A DNA stretch of 64,000 bases, from contig JAPYSB010000002.1 in assembly GCA_029936675.1 (NCBI GenBank), forward strand, positions 44,184 to 108,183. The letters run 5' to 3'. Both the position numbers and the translations under genes were made by a program. Positions 39,820 through 49,747 of this stretch are shown here, in pieces. The stretch comes from Dehalococcoidia bacterium. GTDB taxonomy: Bacteria > Chloroflexota > Dehalococcoidia > Lucifugimonadales > UBA826. Every line of letters begins with the position of its first letter. The stretch's first letter is position 1. The notes beneath the pieces were generated by a model that saw only the letters and a list, made by a program, of their open reading frames with translations, searched no databases and was not told the DNA's origin.

Positions 39820-41103
39820 TTGAATACATCGTCGGCTAATTCCAACAAAGGTCGCTCCATTTGGAACCCGTTAAATCCGATTAATGGGTGGTGGGCAGTG
39901 GCAGTTTGTTTCAGCATATCAACCGCCCTTGTCGGGTTTAGCACCTATACATTCGCTTTGTTTGGCGATGAAATGTCAGTAGAATTTGGCTGGACCCGTA
40001 CGCAGATCAACGCTTCGCTTTCCTTCCTAGCGATTGGCCAGATCCTAGGTCCTTTATTTGGCCGCATTATAGATCGCAAAGGACCAAGAATCATAGTCGC
40101 TTTATGCGTAAGCCTTACGGCCTCAAGTTACATCCTGAGACCAATGATGACTGAGCTATGGCATTGGTACGCTTTAAGCTTTCTACAATATGCCGGGTTC
40201 TCTGCCACAATGACTCCTGTCGGCCGAATTGTTGGATTATGGTTTCCCAACACAAGAGGCAGGGTTATGGGAATTGCAATGATGGGTAATAACTTCGGCG
40301 GGGTGGTTATGCCTGGAATTGTCGGGGCGGTAATTGCCCTCGGGGGATGGCAATCTGGTTACTACCTACAGGGATTATTAACTTCTTTCGTAGCGGTAGC
40401 GGTGCTTATCGCACTTAGGGAACCGAAAATGGGACGACTAAACCTAAAAGTACCGAACAATCTATCAAGTACTTTTTCAGAACCGGCAAAACTACCAGGA
40501 ATGTCCATATCGGAGGCAGCACGATCAAAGACTCTTTATATACTTCTATATATATTTCTGGTGGGAGCTACACCCTTTGCCTCTTTATTACCACAGCTAA
40601 TTTCTCATTATGTTAATGAAGGCGTGAATTCAACTACCGCAGCGACAGCTATGAGCATTTTGGCTCTTGCCGGAATGGCTGGAAAACTAGTATTTGGCAT
40701 TCTAGGCGAGAAAATAACCGCCCGATATGCAATGATGGTGTCTTTCTTTGGATTATCTGTGGCCCTCCTATTATCAGTGAATCCCACTGTTCCTGGCATT
40801 ATCTGGGTTTGCTCCCCCCTGTGGGGTCTTTGCATGGGAGCGTTTGGGACACTTACAAACATGATTGTGCAGGATTATTTCGGCCTAAAAAGTTTTGCCA
40901 GTATCATGGGAGTAGCAGGGTACGGTACCGCTGTATCATTCGCTGTTGGCCCTTTGCTGGCTGGCTTATCCTACGACAACCTTGATAGCTATCGCCCCAT
41001 TTTCTATGGGACTGTCATCGTTATGGCAATAGGAATTTTTGCCTTGAAAGCTATGGGAACCCCCGAAAGAGATTTTTTGCGAAAAAATGAAAATAACCGA
41101 TAG
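39820..41103 (+). CDS. MFS transporter (MCT-like), TTG start
   Basis: FGWTRTQINASLSFLAIGQILGPLFGRIIDRKGPRIIV. Confidence 0.8.
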   Translation: MNTSSANSNKGRSIWNPLNPINGWWAVAVCFSISTALVGFSTYTFALFGDEMSVEFGWTRTQINASLSFLAIGQILGPLFGRIIDRKGPRIIVALCVSLTASSYILRPMMTELWHWYALSFLQYAGFSATMTPVGRIVGLWFPNTRGRVMGIAMMGNNFGGVVMPGIVGAVIALGGWQSGYYLQGLLTSFVAVAVLIALREPKMGRLNLKVPNNLSSTFSEPAKLPGMSISEAARSKTLYILLYIFLVGATPFASLLPQLISHYVNEGVNSTTAATAMSILALAGMAGKLVFGILGEKITARYAMMVSFFGLSVALLLSVNPTVPGIIWVCSPLWGLCMGAFGTLTNMIVQDYFGLKSFASIMGVAGYGTAVSFAVGPLLAGLSYDNLDSYRPIFYGTVIVMAIGIFALKAMGTPERDFLRKNENNR

Positions 41104-41151
41104 GTGCCATATGGTGAATTTAACGGTATCTCATTAGTCTGAATTTTTAAG

Positions 41152-41643
41152 TTACCGATTCTCTTCCAGGCACTCTATTAGAAACGCTAAAGACCCCTTG
41201 GTAAAAGAGACCATATTTTCTTCTCTTTTTTCGATCCCGGTTTCCAAAGTTTTGGAGCGGGATAAAGGGCCTGAAACACCAATGCAGGAATGACCAGCAG
41301 AATCTCCATACCGGTTCCCTGTAGGGCCCGTGGCTCCAGTCTCACTCAACCCCCATGTAGTACCTAGCAATTCCCGTATCGTTTTGGCATTCAGGGAGGC
41401 ATATTGCTCTGTGGAAGCTCTCAATCCTTCCATTTGTTCATCATTTACCGCTAATAAATTGCGTTGCGCCACTCTGGTATATATGACGGATCCACCCATA
41501 AAATATTTAGAAGCCCCGGGTATAGCCAGCAAATGCGCTGCAATTAAACCACCAGAAGATGATTCTGCAATTCCAATAGTTTGATTAGATTCAATTAGAA
41601 GATCCGCTGTCAGGTTCGCTAATCGCAAAATTTCCGTATCCAT
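41152..41643 (-). CDS. CinA C-terminal/PncC-like nicotinamide-nucleotide amidohydrolase
   Basis: IGIAESSSGGLIAAHLLAIPGASKYFMGGSVIYT ... GLSETGATGPTGNRYGDSAGHSCIGVSGP. Confidence 0.87.
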   Translation of the reverse strand: MDTEILRLANLTADLLIESNQTIGIAESSSGGLIAAHLLAIPGASKYFMGGSVIYTRVAQRNLLAVNDEQMEGLRASTEQYASLNAKTIRELLGTTWGLSETGATGPTGNRYGDSAGHSCIGVSGPLSRSKTLETGIEKREENMVSFTKGSLAFLIECLEENR

Positions 41644-41753
41644 ACCTGCTCCTTAATATACCTAATAAAGACCGCCCCAAAAAAATCTATTTGTAATGTT
41701 CTCTAGGGGTTAAGATAAACGTTAAAGTCAATTATTACAAAGGAAAATATTTT

Positions 41754-41903
41754 ATGAGTAGGGGTTGGTTTATTCTTGTCGGCGCATTTTCTGTGTCATT
41801 GGGGCTCGTTACTGGAGGACTCATAAAAGGAAATATTGAAATTACAGCGGTCGGCTTCGTAATTGGAATCGGTATTTTTTTGATCCGGAACTGGCTTAAA
41901 TAG
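41754..41903 (+). CDS. Small two-TM membrane protein (49 aa)
   Basis: MSRGWFILVGAFSVSLGLVTGGLIKGNIEITAVGFVIGIGIFLIRNWLK, preceded by AAAGGAAAA. Below the ORF-track cutoff. Confidence 0.55.
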   Translation: MSRGWFILVGAFSVSLGLVTGGLIKGNIEITAVGFVIGIGIFLIRNWLK

Positions 41904-41918
41904 ATCTATATTTATAGT

Positions 41919-42992
41919 CTACCGCCTCGCCCTCACATACTGAGGTGGCCATACAGAATCTTGACCATCTAACTCAACCTGCGCGTTCAACGGCCAGTAA
42001 GGATTCCTGAGTAGTTCTCTTCCCAGAAGAATAGCATCTGCCTCTCCATTCCGCAGAGTTTGCTCAGCTTGAGAAGCGTCGGTAATCAAACCAACTGCTC
42101 CAGTTAAAATTCCAACTTCTTTTTTTATGGCAGCTGCAAACGGTACCTGATATCCAGGGAATGCATCCAAGTTTTGAGACGGTGAATTTCCACCGGAGGA
42201 ACAATCTATCATATCAACACCCTCCTCCTTTAACCAACCTGAAAGTTCTATTGAATCTTCAAGCGACCACCCGTCTGGCATATATTCCGTTGCAGATATG
42301 CGAACCAATAACGGCATAGACTCTGGAATAGACTTTCTTACTGCAGAGACAATGTCTATGGGTAATCGACACCTATTCCTCAACGTTCCTCCATAGCTGT
42401 CGTTCCTATTATTGGATAGGGGCGACATGAACTCACAAGCCAAGTATCCATGAGCTAAATGTAATTCCAATACTCTAAATCCCGCTTCAACAGACCTAAC
42501 TGCAGATATGGAGAAGGCTGAGATTATTGAATCTATATCCTCCATTGTCAGTTCATCAGGGACAACCCACCCTTCGTCAAATTCAAGCGAACTAGGTCCG
42601 ACTATATCCCATCCACCCTTCTCTTTTGTTAAAACATCGCCACCTTCCCATGGTCTTTTGTGTGATGCTTTCCTACCTGCATGGGCCAGTTGAATAGAGG
42701 GAGTTGCCCCTTGCGAATCAATAAAACTGGCAATCGGCTGCAATACAGAAGCCTGTTCATCAGACCAAATACCCAGATCTTGCGGGGATATTCTTCCCTC
42801 AGGGGATACCGCCGTCGCCTCAGCCATGACAAGTCCAGCGCCTCCCACAGCTCTAGTCCCTAAATGAACCATATGCCAATCTGTTGCCACGCCATCTTCA
42901 TTATTAGCTGAATATTGACACATTGGTGCTACGAAAAGCCTGTTCCGTATTTTTTCCCCTCTTATCGTGATAGGGGTAAATAAATTGCTCAT
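41919..42992 (-). CDS. Old yellow enzyme/NADH:flavin oxidoreductase (YqjM/NamA-like)
   Basis: RNRLFVAPMCQYSANNEDGVATDWHMVHLGTRAVGGAGLVMAEATAV, LELHLAHGYLACEFMSPLSNNRNDSYGG. Confidence 0.93.
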   Translation of the reverse strand: MSNLFTPITIRGEKIRNRLFVAPMCQYSANNEDGVATDWHMVHLGTRAVGGAGLVMAEATAVSPEGRISPQDLGIWSDEQASVLQPIASFIDSQGATPSIQLAHAGRKASHKRPWEGGDVLTKEKGGWDIVGPSSLEFDEGWVVPDELTMEDIDSIISAFSISAVRSVEAGFRVLELHLAHGYLACEFMSPLSNNRNDSYGGTLRNRCRLPIDIVSAVRKSIPESMPLLVRISATEYMPDGWSLEDSIELSGWLKEEGVDMIDCSSGGNSPSQNLDAFPGYQVPFAAAIKKEVGILTGAVGLITDASQAEQTLRNGEADAILLGRELLRNPYWPLNAQVELDGQDSVWPPQYVRARR

Positions 42993-43016
42993 ATCGTTAA
43001 AACTCTTTCATACTTT

Positions 43017-43376
43017 TTATCCTACTCTTATCAATTCAAATTCAACTTTCCCTTGTTCAACCAATTTCTTTATTTTTCTCTGCTTGACAGACATCTGACT
43101 AAAAGAAGACTTGAATTCCACCAAAACTATTTTGTCTTCTTCGAACTGTATCCCATCGATTGGGCTGCCGAGAAATCTAAATTGTTTGCTATCCCAAGGG
43201 TAAGCTTCAACTAAAGGTAAAAACTGTTCGGTTATTTGGCCGTATCGGGTGGACTGACTCCTAAGCCGTGATTTAAGCTCTGAGACTGCAGATTTAAGTT
43301 TGAAGCACAAACTGGTAACAAAAAATAAAGACACCAATAAAATAAATAATAACCACCACGAGACCAAAATTTCCAT
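43017..43376 (-). CDS. Membrane-anchored Holliday junction resolvase-like endonuclease
   Basis: N-terminal TM, coiled segment, FLGSPIDGIQFEEDKIVLVEFKSSFSQMSVKQRKIKKLVEQGKVEFELIR. Confidence 0.7.
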   Translation of the reverse strand: MEILVSWWLLFILLVSLFFVTSLCFKLKSAVSELKSRLRSQSTRYGQITEQFLPLVEAYPWDSKQFRFLGSPIDGIQFEEDKIVLVEFKSSFSQMSVKQRKIKKLVEQGKVEFELIRVG

Positions 43377-43407
43377 GCGTATACCTCTTAGTAAATGGTG
43401 ACGTAGG

Positions 43408-44565
43408 CTATTGTAAACAGGCTAATTTATCTTCTAATTTTTTCCCGAATTCTAGACATTGCCATTTCCTTACCTGAGGTTCTGATACCTCTTCCCCAAA
43501 CCTACTTGGATCTCTGGAAAGTCTGTCAAGACTAATAGTTGGCCATAAAAGGCTAGGATCTACACCAATATTTTCCCCCAGCGCCTTCCTCCATTCTTTT
43601 AATTCTTTCAATCTGGTATTAGCCTTTTCTCTTTCTTTACTCGACATTACATTTGTTCTTGTGTTTTGCCTGCGAGGTCGTTCAACCGGGGGTTGATTGA
43701 GGGCTTCTGTCACCACTTTTCTAATCCGTTTCGACACTTCGGAACGACCCCACATACCAATCCCCTTAATCTCTGAATAATTAGAATAAGGTTCCCTGGC
43801 AATAGCCACTAACACTGAATCTCCTACGATTTTAAAAGGTGGGCGATCCCTGCCTATAGCCTCATCTTCTCGGACGGAATATAACGATTGCAAAACTGAC
43901 AAAGCCTTACCATCTAAGTTTTTACTTCCTTTAACTTCCAAAAAGGCGGTGTCCTCATCTCTAGGATTGAACTTTACAAGTTGCAACCTCTCACACTCCT
44001 CTTTCAACCATGAAATCCGTCCGAGGCTTTCGAGTTTGTTTGTCATAACTTCCATAGCTCGGAATAAATACCTGACGTCATCCGCCGCATACTTTCTAGC
44101 CTCTTTACTAAGGGGTCGTATACTCCAGTCGCTCCTCTGAAGCTTTTTATCTTTGGTCACATCAGCATCGATATATTCTTTCAAAACCGAATCGAGTCCC
44201 AATTTCTTTGATCCTAGAAGGGCAGCGGCCAGGCTGGTGTCGAAAACATTGCGGAATGAAAAATCATAATCTCTATTCAGACTACGAACATCATAATCAC
44301 CAGCATGAAGGATTTTGACAATTTTATCGTTATCGAGCACTTTACCTAGAGAAGATAAGTCATCTATTGCTAGCGGATCAACAAGGTATATATCTTCACC
44401 TACACATAGTTGAATCAAACATACATATTCTGGATATCTGAAAAAACCGTTTCCTTCTATGTCAATGCTTACGTAACGGTTAGACAATGAATCCTCAATG
44501 ATCTTCTCTAGATCATCTGAGGAAGTTAGAATTTTGGGTGTCTCGTCTATGGCTCTCAAACTCAT
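43408..44565 (-). CDS. rnd: Ribonuclease D (3'-5' exonuclease with HRDC)
   Basis: YVSIDIEGNGFFRYPEYVCLIQLCVGEDIYLVDPL, ILHAGDYDVRSLNRDY, YAADDVRYLFRAMEVM, then HRDC-like region. Confidence 0.9.
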   Translation of the reverse strand: MSLRAIDETPKILTSSDDLEKIIEDSLSNRYVSIDIEGNGFFRYPEYVCLIQLCVGEDIYLVDPLAIDDLSSLGKVLDNDKIVKILHAGDYDVRSLNRDYDFSFRNVFDTSLAAALLGSKKLGLDSVLKEYIDADVTKDKKLQRSDWSIRPLSKEARKYAADDVRYLFRAMEVMTNKLESLGRISWLKEECERLQLVKFNPRDEDTAFLEVKGSKNLDGKALSVLQSLYSVREDEAIGRDRPPFKIVGDSVLVAIAREPYSNYSEIKGIGMWGRSEVSKRIRKVVTEALNQPPVERPRRQNTRTNVMSSKEREKANTRLKELKEWRKALGENIGVDPSLLWPTISLDRLSRDPSRFGEEVSEPQVRKWQCLEFGKKLEDKLACLQ

Positions 44566-44680
44566 TTATGAATTTTATTTCTTACATGAAGTATAACCTA
44601 ATAGAATTCACCTTATAAATTTGCAGAATTTTTGATCTTTATGTAAGTTTCAAATCCATTTAATAAGCAAGGACAATAAT

Positions 44681-45232
44681 ATGGTAAGGATACCCCCGTG
44701 GAGCAGAGAGGAAACAATCCTGGCGCTTCACACGTATATGAACCATGGCCGTGTACGGGAAAATAGTATTGAGGCCAAGGAGTTAAGCGCCTGTTTGAGG
44801 CATCTTACAGACCCATATACTACATCTGATCCTATTAAATTTAGAAATCCTGATGCCATTGCCCTAAAGCTTCGGAAATTTGCAGCGTTGGATCCTAGGA
44901 AAGCCTCTGGCATGCAAAAAGGAAGCAGAATGGAATTGGCAATATGGAAAGAATTTTCCTCCAATCCCGAACTTTTATCTCAAGAGGCGAAAAATATCAT
45001 CCGTTCCATTAACATTCCAACCCGCATTTCTGATCCAGGAACAAAAAGCTCGAGAGTTAGTTATGTAAGAAATACCGTAGCTGCAGGAAAAGAGACTTCC
45101 GCAGCCATAGGAAACAAACTCATACCATTGTATAAATCAGCTAAAAGGCATCCTCTGAAGGTCGTTGTCGGCTCAGCCTTTGGCCTACTGTCCACTGCGG
45201 TCGCGGTTCTATTGATCAAAAAAAAGAAATGA
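44681..45232 (+). CDS. Protein with HNH-endonuclease-associated N-terminal domain and C-terminal TM tail (no HNH seen)
   Basis: PPWSREETILALHTYMNHGRV...FRNPDAIALKLRKFAALDP resembles N-termini of HNH restriction-type nucleases. Ends HPLKVVVGSAFGLLSTAVAVLLIKKKK. Confidence 0.65.
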   Translation: MVRIPPWSREETILALHTYMNHGRVRENSIEAKELSACLRHLTDPYTTSDPIKFRNPDAIALKLRKFAALDPRKASGMQKGSRMELAIWKEFSSNPELLSQEAKNIIRSINIPTRISDPGTKSSRVSYVRNTVAAGKETSAAIGNKLIPLYKSAKRHPLKVVVGSAFGLLSTAVAVLLIKKKK

Positions 45233-45275
45233 TCACCATTAATAACAAATTTCTACATACAAGCGGGAGGCTAAC

Positions 45276-46400
45276 TTGAAAATCACTGATATCACCGTAA
45301 ATCGTATCCGAGCTCCTCAAGGAGACAATGCGAGAAGCTTTGTGGGCAGGCCGGGCCGTCTTCTTTTGCAAGTACACACTGACGAAGGTATAACCGGAAT
45401 TTCCGAAGCAGGAAGAAATTTAAAAGTTGTTAGAGCCTATTTGGAGGAATTGATAAAGCCTCTATTAGTCGGAGCTGACCCCACCCGGCCCCGAAAGGTA
45501 TGGGAATTGTTAACCTTAGGAGAAGGGCAGCAAGCAACACGTTTTCCTTCACAAATTGTCGGTTCGGTTGATGTGGCGCTTTGGGATATAGCCGGTAAGT
45601 CAGCCAATTTACCGATATACCAGCTTCTAGGTGGTGCCAGAAGAACCGACATTCCTCTCTATTGGAGCAGGGGCAATGGATGGAGCAAAAGTCCTGAAGA
45701 AATGTTAGAAGAGGTACAAGAGGGGTTTGACAAGGGTTATAGAGCGTTCAAGGTAAGAATGGATTGGAGAGATTATCGACAAGATTCAGATCCCAAAAAG
45801 GATTTGGCCATTTTCCAAAAATGTCGCGAATGGTTACCAGATGACTGCCCGTTAAGTTTTGATGCCAATTGTGGATATTCGGTCCCTACAGCGATTGAAC
45901 AAGGAAGAAGATTCGAACAATTAGGAATAGCACATTTTGAAGAACCACTCCCACAATATGATTTTCCAGGCCTGAAGCAAGTCGTTGATGCTCTTGATTG
46001 TTCAGTTTCTACAGGGGAACAGGAAATATCGTCGTGGAGGTTCCGAGACCTTATAGAGCTCGGCAACCCGGACATACTCCAACCAGATGTATTAAACGTT
46101 GGTGGTTTATCAGAAATGATACGTGTCTATGAGTTAGCGGTGGTTCACAATAAAATTGTTATGCCACATAGTCCAAGTGTTGGCGCGAATTCAATGGCCA
46201 GCCTTCATCTCTATTCCACCATTACAAATGCGGTCCGACCTCATGAATTTTCAGAGGAGTTCACAGGCCCAGCCGAGGAGGTATCTAGGCTGTATAAGGA
46301 ACCAGTGCTGCCGAAAAATGGGGTTATTTCTCTACCAGAAAAACCTGGTCTGGGTCTGGAAGTTGACCCCGACGCGCTTAAAAATTTTATAGACGAATAA
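45276..46400 (+). CDS. Mandelate racemase/muconate lactonizing enzyme (enolase superfamily)
   Basis: YRAFKVRMDWRDYRQD, SFDANCGYS, HFEEPLPQYD, STGEQE and MPHSPSVG motifs. Confidence 0.88.
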   Translation: MKITDITVNRIRAPQGDNARSFVGRPGRLLLQVHTDEGITGISEAGRNLKVVRAYLEELIKPLLVGADPTRPRKVWELLTLGEGQQATRFPSQIVGSVDVALWDIAGKSANLPIYQLLGGARRTDIPLYWSRGNGWSKSPEEMLEEVQEGFDKGYRAFKVRMDWRDYRQDSDPKKDLAIFQKCREWLPDDCPLSFDANCGYSVPTAIEQGRRFEQLGIAHFEEPLPQYDFPGLKQVVDALDCSVSTGEQEISSWRFRDLIELGNPDILQPDVLNVGGLSEMIRVYELAVVHNKIVMPHSPSVGANSMASLHLYSTITNAVRPHEFSEEFTGPAEEVSRLYKEPVLPKNGVISLPEKPGLGLEVDPDALKNFIDE

Positions 46401-46448
46401 ACTTTAACGTTATAAATAATCAAATTTGACTTAAGGAATGGTCACAGC

Positions 46449-48014
46449 ATGAAATACGACACAATCATAATCGGTGCAGGTTCCGCCGGATCCATCTTAG
46501 CTACCCGATTAACTGAGAACCCAGATAAGTCGGTGCTTTTGCTCGAAGCTGGACCTGACTACCCAGATTTAGATAGCCTCCCGGAGGAGGTCAAATATGG
46601 CTACGCTACGGGAACAGAAATATCCACCAGTGACCACAATTGGCAATACATTGCAAGAGGAACCGACAAGGCCGAAATATCCGTACCGAGAGGAAAGGTC
46701 ACCGGGGGGTCGAGCGCAATCAACGGCCAGATATTCCTTAGAGGCATTCCTCAAGACTATGACAACTGGTCTGACATGGGCAATGATTTATGGGATTACC
46801 GGCAACTGGTACCGTATTTCAACAAAGTGGAGACAGATACCACATACCAAGATGACCCAGGAGATTTTCACGGATCCACCGGGCCAATAATTTGTCATAG
46901 ATTTCCAAGAGACAAGTGGCTTCCAGCAAGTGAGGCTTTCGAACAAGCTTGTTTGGATGCAGGTTTCCCCGCCTGCGAAGATGCCAATGCACCAGACACG
47001 ACAGGTGTTGGACCGTTACCACTTAACAATCCAAATGGAATAAGGTGGTCCACGGCTATAGGCTATCTAGGGCTATCCAGGCATAGGTTAAATCTAACAA
47101 TACGTCCGGAAGTAGTGGTAAAAAAAATTATATTTGATAGCTCAGGCGACGAACCTAAAGCCACAGGAGTGGAAGTGGTGTCAGGAGACGAGACTTTCGT
47201 TCTAGAAGGGGAAGAAATAATACTTAGTGCTGGTGCGGTAGTTTCCCCTCAAATACTCATGCTATCCGGAATCGGTCCAAAAGATCATCTCAATAGCCAC
47301 GGAATTGAAACAATCCACGATGTCCCCGCAGTCGGGCAAAATCTAGCTGACCATCCAATGGTATATGTCACGTGGAAAACAAAGCCGGGTGTAGAGCTAG
47401 ATTCACTGGGTCCGAGAATACAGTTGACTCTTCGATATACAGCCGAAGGCTCCAGTCTTGAAAACGATATGATTGTTTATATGATGGCTGTTGCGAGCGA
47501 CAGACCAGAAAGAGGTGGATTAAGATCCAGCCCCATAGGAATACAAACCAATCTCTGCATTAATTTGGCGAAAGGGAAAGGCGAAGTAAAGTTAAATTCA
47601 AGTGATTACAGAGACCAGCCATACCTTGACTACAATTATCTAGCAGAGGAGGAAGATCGAAGACGGTTCCGTGACGGAGTGAGAATGTTAGTAGGTTTAG
47701 AAAATCATCCTGACATGTCATCTCTCATTGAGGAACGATTAACGCCGCTAGACTCTGATTTACAATTTGATAAATCGCTAGACTCCTGGTTAATGAAAGA
47801 GGTCACAACAGGACACCATATCTCCTGCACTAACAAAATGGGGCCTAAATCTGATCCTAATTCTGTGGTTGACCAAACGGGAAAAGTCCACGGCATCAAA
47901 AATTTGAGAGTCGTTGACGCCTCTATCATGCCAGAGTGCGTTAGGGCAAATATCAACGTTACTGTTATGACGATGGCAGAAAGAATATCGGACTTCATCA
48001 AAGAAGACAGCTAA
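46449..48014 (+). CDS. GMC-family oxidoreductase (choline dehydrogenase-like)
   Basis: IIIGAGSAGSILATRLTENPDKSVLLLEAG, PRGKVTGGSSAINGQIFLRG and NLRVVDASIMPECVRANINVTVMTMAERISD. Confidence 0.93.
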   Translation: MKYDTIIIGAGSAGSILATRLTENPDKSVLLLEAGPDYPDLDSLPEEVKYGYATGTEISTSDHNWQYIARGTDKAEISVPRGKVTGGSSAINGQIFLRGIPQDYDNWSDMGNDLWDYRQLVPYFNKVETDTTYQDDPGDFHGSTGPIICHRFPRDKWLPASEAFEQACLDAGFPACEDANAPDTTGVGPLPLNNPNGIRWSTAIGYLGLSRHRLNLTIRPEVVVKKIIFDSSGDEPKATGVEVVSGDETFVLEGEEIILSAGAVVSPQILMLSGIGPKDHLNSHGIETIHDVPAVGQNLADHPMVYVTWKTKPGVELDSLGPRIQLTLRYTAEGSSLENDMIVYMMAVASDRPERGGLRSSPIGIQTNLCINLAKGKGEVKLNSSDYRDQPYLDYNYLAEEEDRRRFRDGVRMLVGLENHPDMSSLIEERLTPLDSDLQFDKSLDSWLMKEVTTGHHISCTNKMGPKSDPNSVVDQTGKVHGIKNLRVVDASIMPECVRANINVTVMTMAERISDFIKEDS

Positions 48015-48057
48015 TATAAAAATACTTTCGCCCACGCAATCTAATCGACTTTAAATA

Positions 48058-48456
48058 ATGGAGCAATTAAAAATGCCTAGCCAATTTGACAGGGGTTTGG
48101 AAATGAGAAAATCAGTCCTTGGTGAAGAATATGTGGAGGAATCTTTTGCCAAAGCAACCGATTTTGATAGGCCTTTCCAGGAATTTATAACTGAAAATGC
48201 ATGGGGAGGAGTATGGACGAGAGGACCTCTTGATAAGAAGACAAAAAGTCTTATAACTCTCTCAGTTTTGGTCGCACTCCGTGCTGAAGGTGAAATAGGT
48301 TTGCACACAAGAGGCGCTATAAACAACGGCGTCACGCCCGATGAGATAGTCAGTCTTTTGATACATGCCTCCGCTTATGCAGGCGTGCCAGCGGCAGTTT
48401 CATCCATCAAAATAGTTAAAAAGACTCTGCAGGAGATGGGCGAATTACCCTCGTAA
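48058..48456 (+). CDS. Carboxymuconolactone decarboxylase family protein
   Basis: LDKKTKSLITLSVLVALRAEGEIGLHTRGAINNGVTPDEIVSLLIHASAYAGVPAAVSSI. Confidence 0.92.
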   Translation: MEQLKMPSQFDRGLEMRKSVLGEEYVEESFAKATDFDRPFQEFITENAWGGVWTRGPLDKKTKSLITLSVLVALRAEGEIGLHTRGAINNGVTPDEIVSLLIHASAYAGVPAAVSSIKIVKKTLQEMGELPS

Positions 48457-48460
48457 ATCG

Positions 48461-49645
48461 TTAACCAACAACCGTATTAATTCGATCTTCGGTATAACCC
48501 AAAACCTCAGAAAGGATTTCTTTTGTGTGTTGCCCCAATAAAGGCGGTGTAGTTATTTCTGCAGCTGAGTCTGAAAGTTTAATAGGGCACCCTAACACTT
48601 GGAATTCACCCCTGTCGGGATGCTCTATATCGACTATCATATCCCTTTGCTGTAGGTGTTCATTGTTGTAGATGTCTCGGGCGTTTAAAACAGCTCCACA
48701 GGGAATTCCCGCATCCCCCAAAACTGACATAGCGTCCTGCTTAGTATTTTTTGCTGTCCAATCCTCGATAACCGAGTCTATTTCTTCTGAATTTTTATTA
48801 GGGTCATCAAAAATTTCCGAATCGCACAAATCTTCTCTGCCTATCGCATTCATGAAATCTTCCCAGATATTTCTCCTTTGAGACATGGCCAAAACATAAA
48901 CGTAATCATCTGGTCCACCGGGGGCGCACTTGTATACACCGGCGCCTGCTCGGCCCGGCGTTCTGGGACCCCTTCGTGCAGGAGGCTCACCGGTATCACT
49001 GTATGAACTCATCGAAGCTCTGGACAAACTAACTACGGCATCTTGCATTGAGACCTCTAATACCTGGCCCTTCCCCGTACTCTGTCTTTGTATGATGGCA
49101 GCTAATATTCCAACCACTCCATGCAACCCAGTGCCGCTATCTCCAATGTTAGGACCAGGCTTCAGAGGAGGCCCGCCCGGTATACCAGTTACCGCCATAG
49201 CCCCTCCCGCTGCCTGGGCTACTGGATCAAAGCTTTTATATTTACTGTAAGGGCCGTATGTTCCAAAACCTTTTATTCTCGCAAATATTATTTGTGAATT
49301 AATATCGGACAAAGTGTCATAGGTATACCCTAATCTCTCCAAAACTCCCGAAGCGAAATTTTCAACCAAAACATCACATTTTGTTACTAGGTCTCTAAAC
49401 ACTTCCTTGTGCTTATCGTTCTTGAGATCCAAAGTTATACTTCGCTTATTACTGTTGAAATTTAAAAAATACGGCGAAGTCTTGTTAGTATCCGAAAGTT
49501 GTACAGATCGACCAGGGTCCCCCTTCCCAGGCTGCTCGACTTTAATAACATCGGCCCCTAACCAACCCAACACTTGAGTACAAGATGGTCCAGCTTCATA
49601 TTGAGTTAAATCCAAAATTCTAATGCCTTCTAAAGCCTTTTCCAT
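48461..49645 (-). CDS. CaiB/BaiF family CoA-transferase
   Basis: MEKALEGIRILDLTQYEAGPSCTQVLGWLGADVIKVEQPGKGDPGR, NSNKRSITLDLKN. ATG at 49645. Confidence 0.93.
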   Translation of the reverse strand: MEKALEGIRILDLTQYEAGPSCTQVLGWLGADVIKVEQPGKGDPGRSVQLSDTNKTSPYFLNFNSNKRSITLDLKNDKHKEVFRDLVTKCDVLVENFASGVLERLGYTYDTLSDINSQIIFARIKGFGTYGPYSKYKSFDPVAQAAGGAMAVTGIPGGPPLKPGPNIGDSGTGLHGVVGILAAIIQRQSTGKGQVLEVSMQDAVVSLSRASMSSYSDTGEPPARRGPRTPGRAGAGVYKCAPGGPDDYVYVLAMSQRRNIWEDFMNAIGREDLCDSEIFDDPNKNSEEIDSVIEDWTAKNTKQDAMSVLGDAGIPCGAVLNARDIYNNEHLQQRDMIVDIEHPDRGEFQVLGCPIKLSDSAAEITTPPLLGQHTKEILSEVLGYTEDRINTVVG

Positions 49646-49747
49646 CTTTGCTACCTCCCTGCAAGATAAGTGGTTAAGTGGCAGTATATACCTGTTCAAA
49701 GAGTATTAGAACGCCTAGAATATGGGCCCGATTAAGAGGAGTTACAA

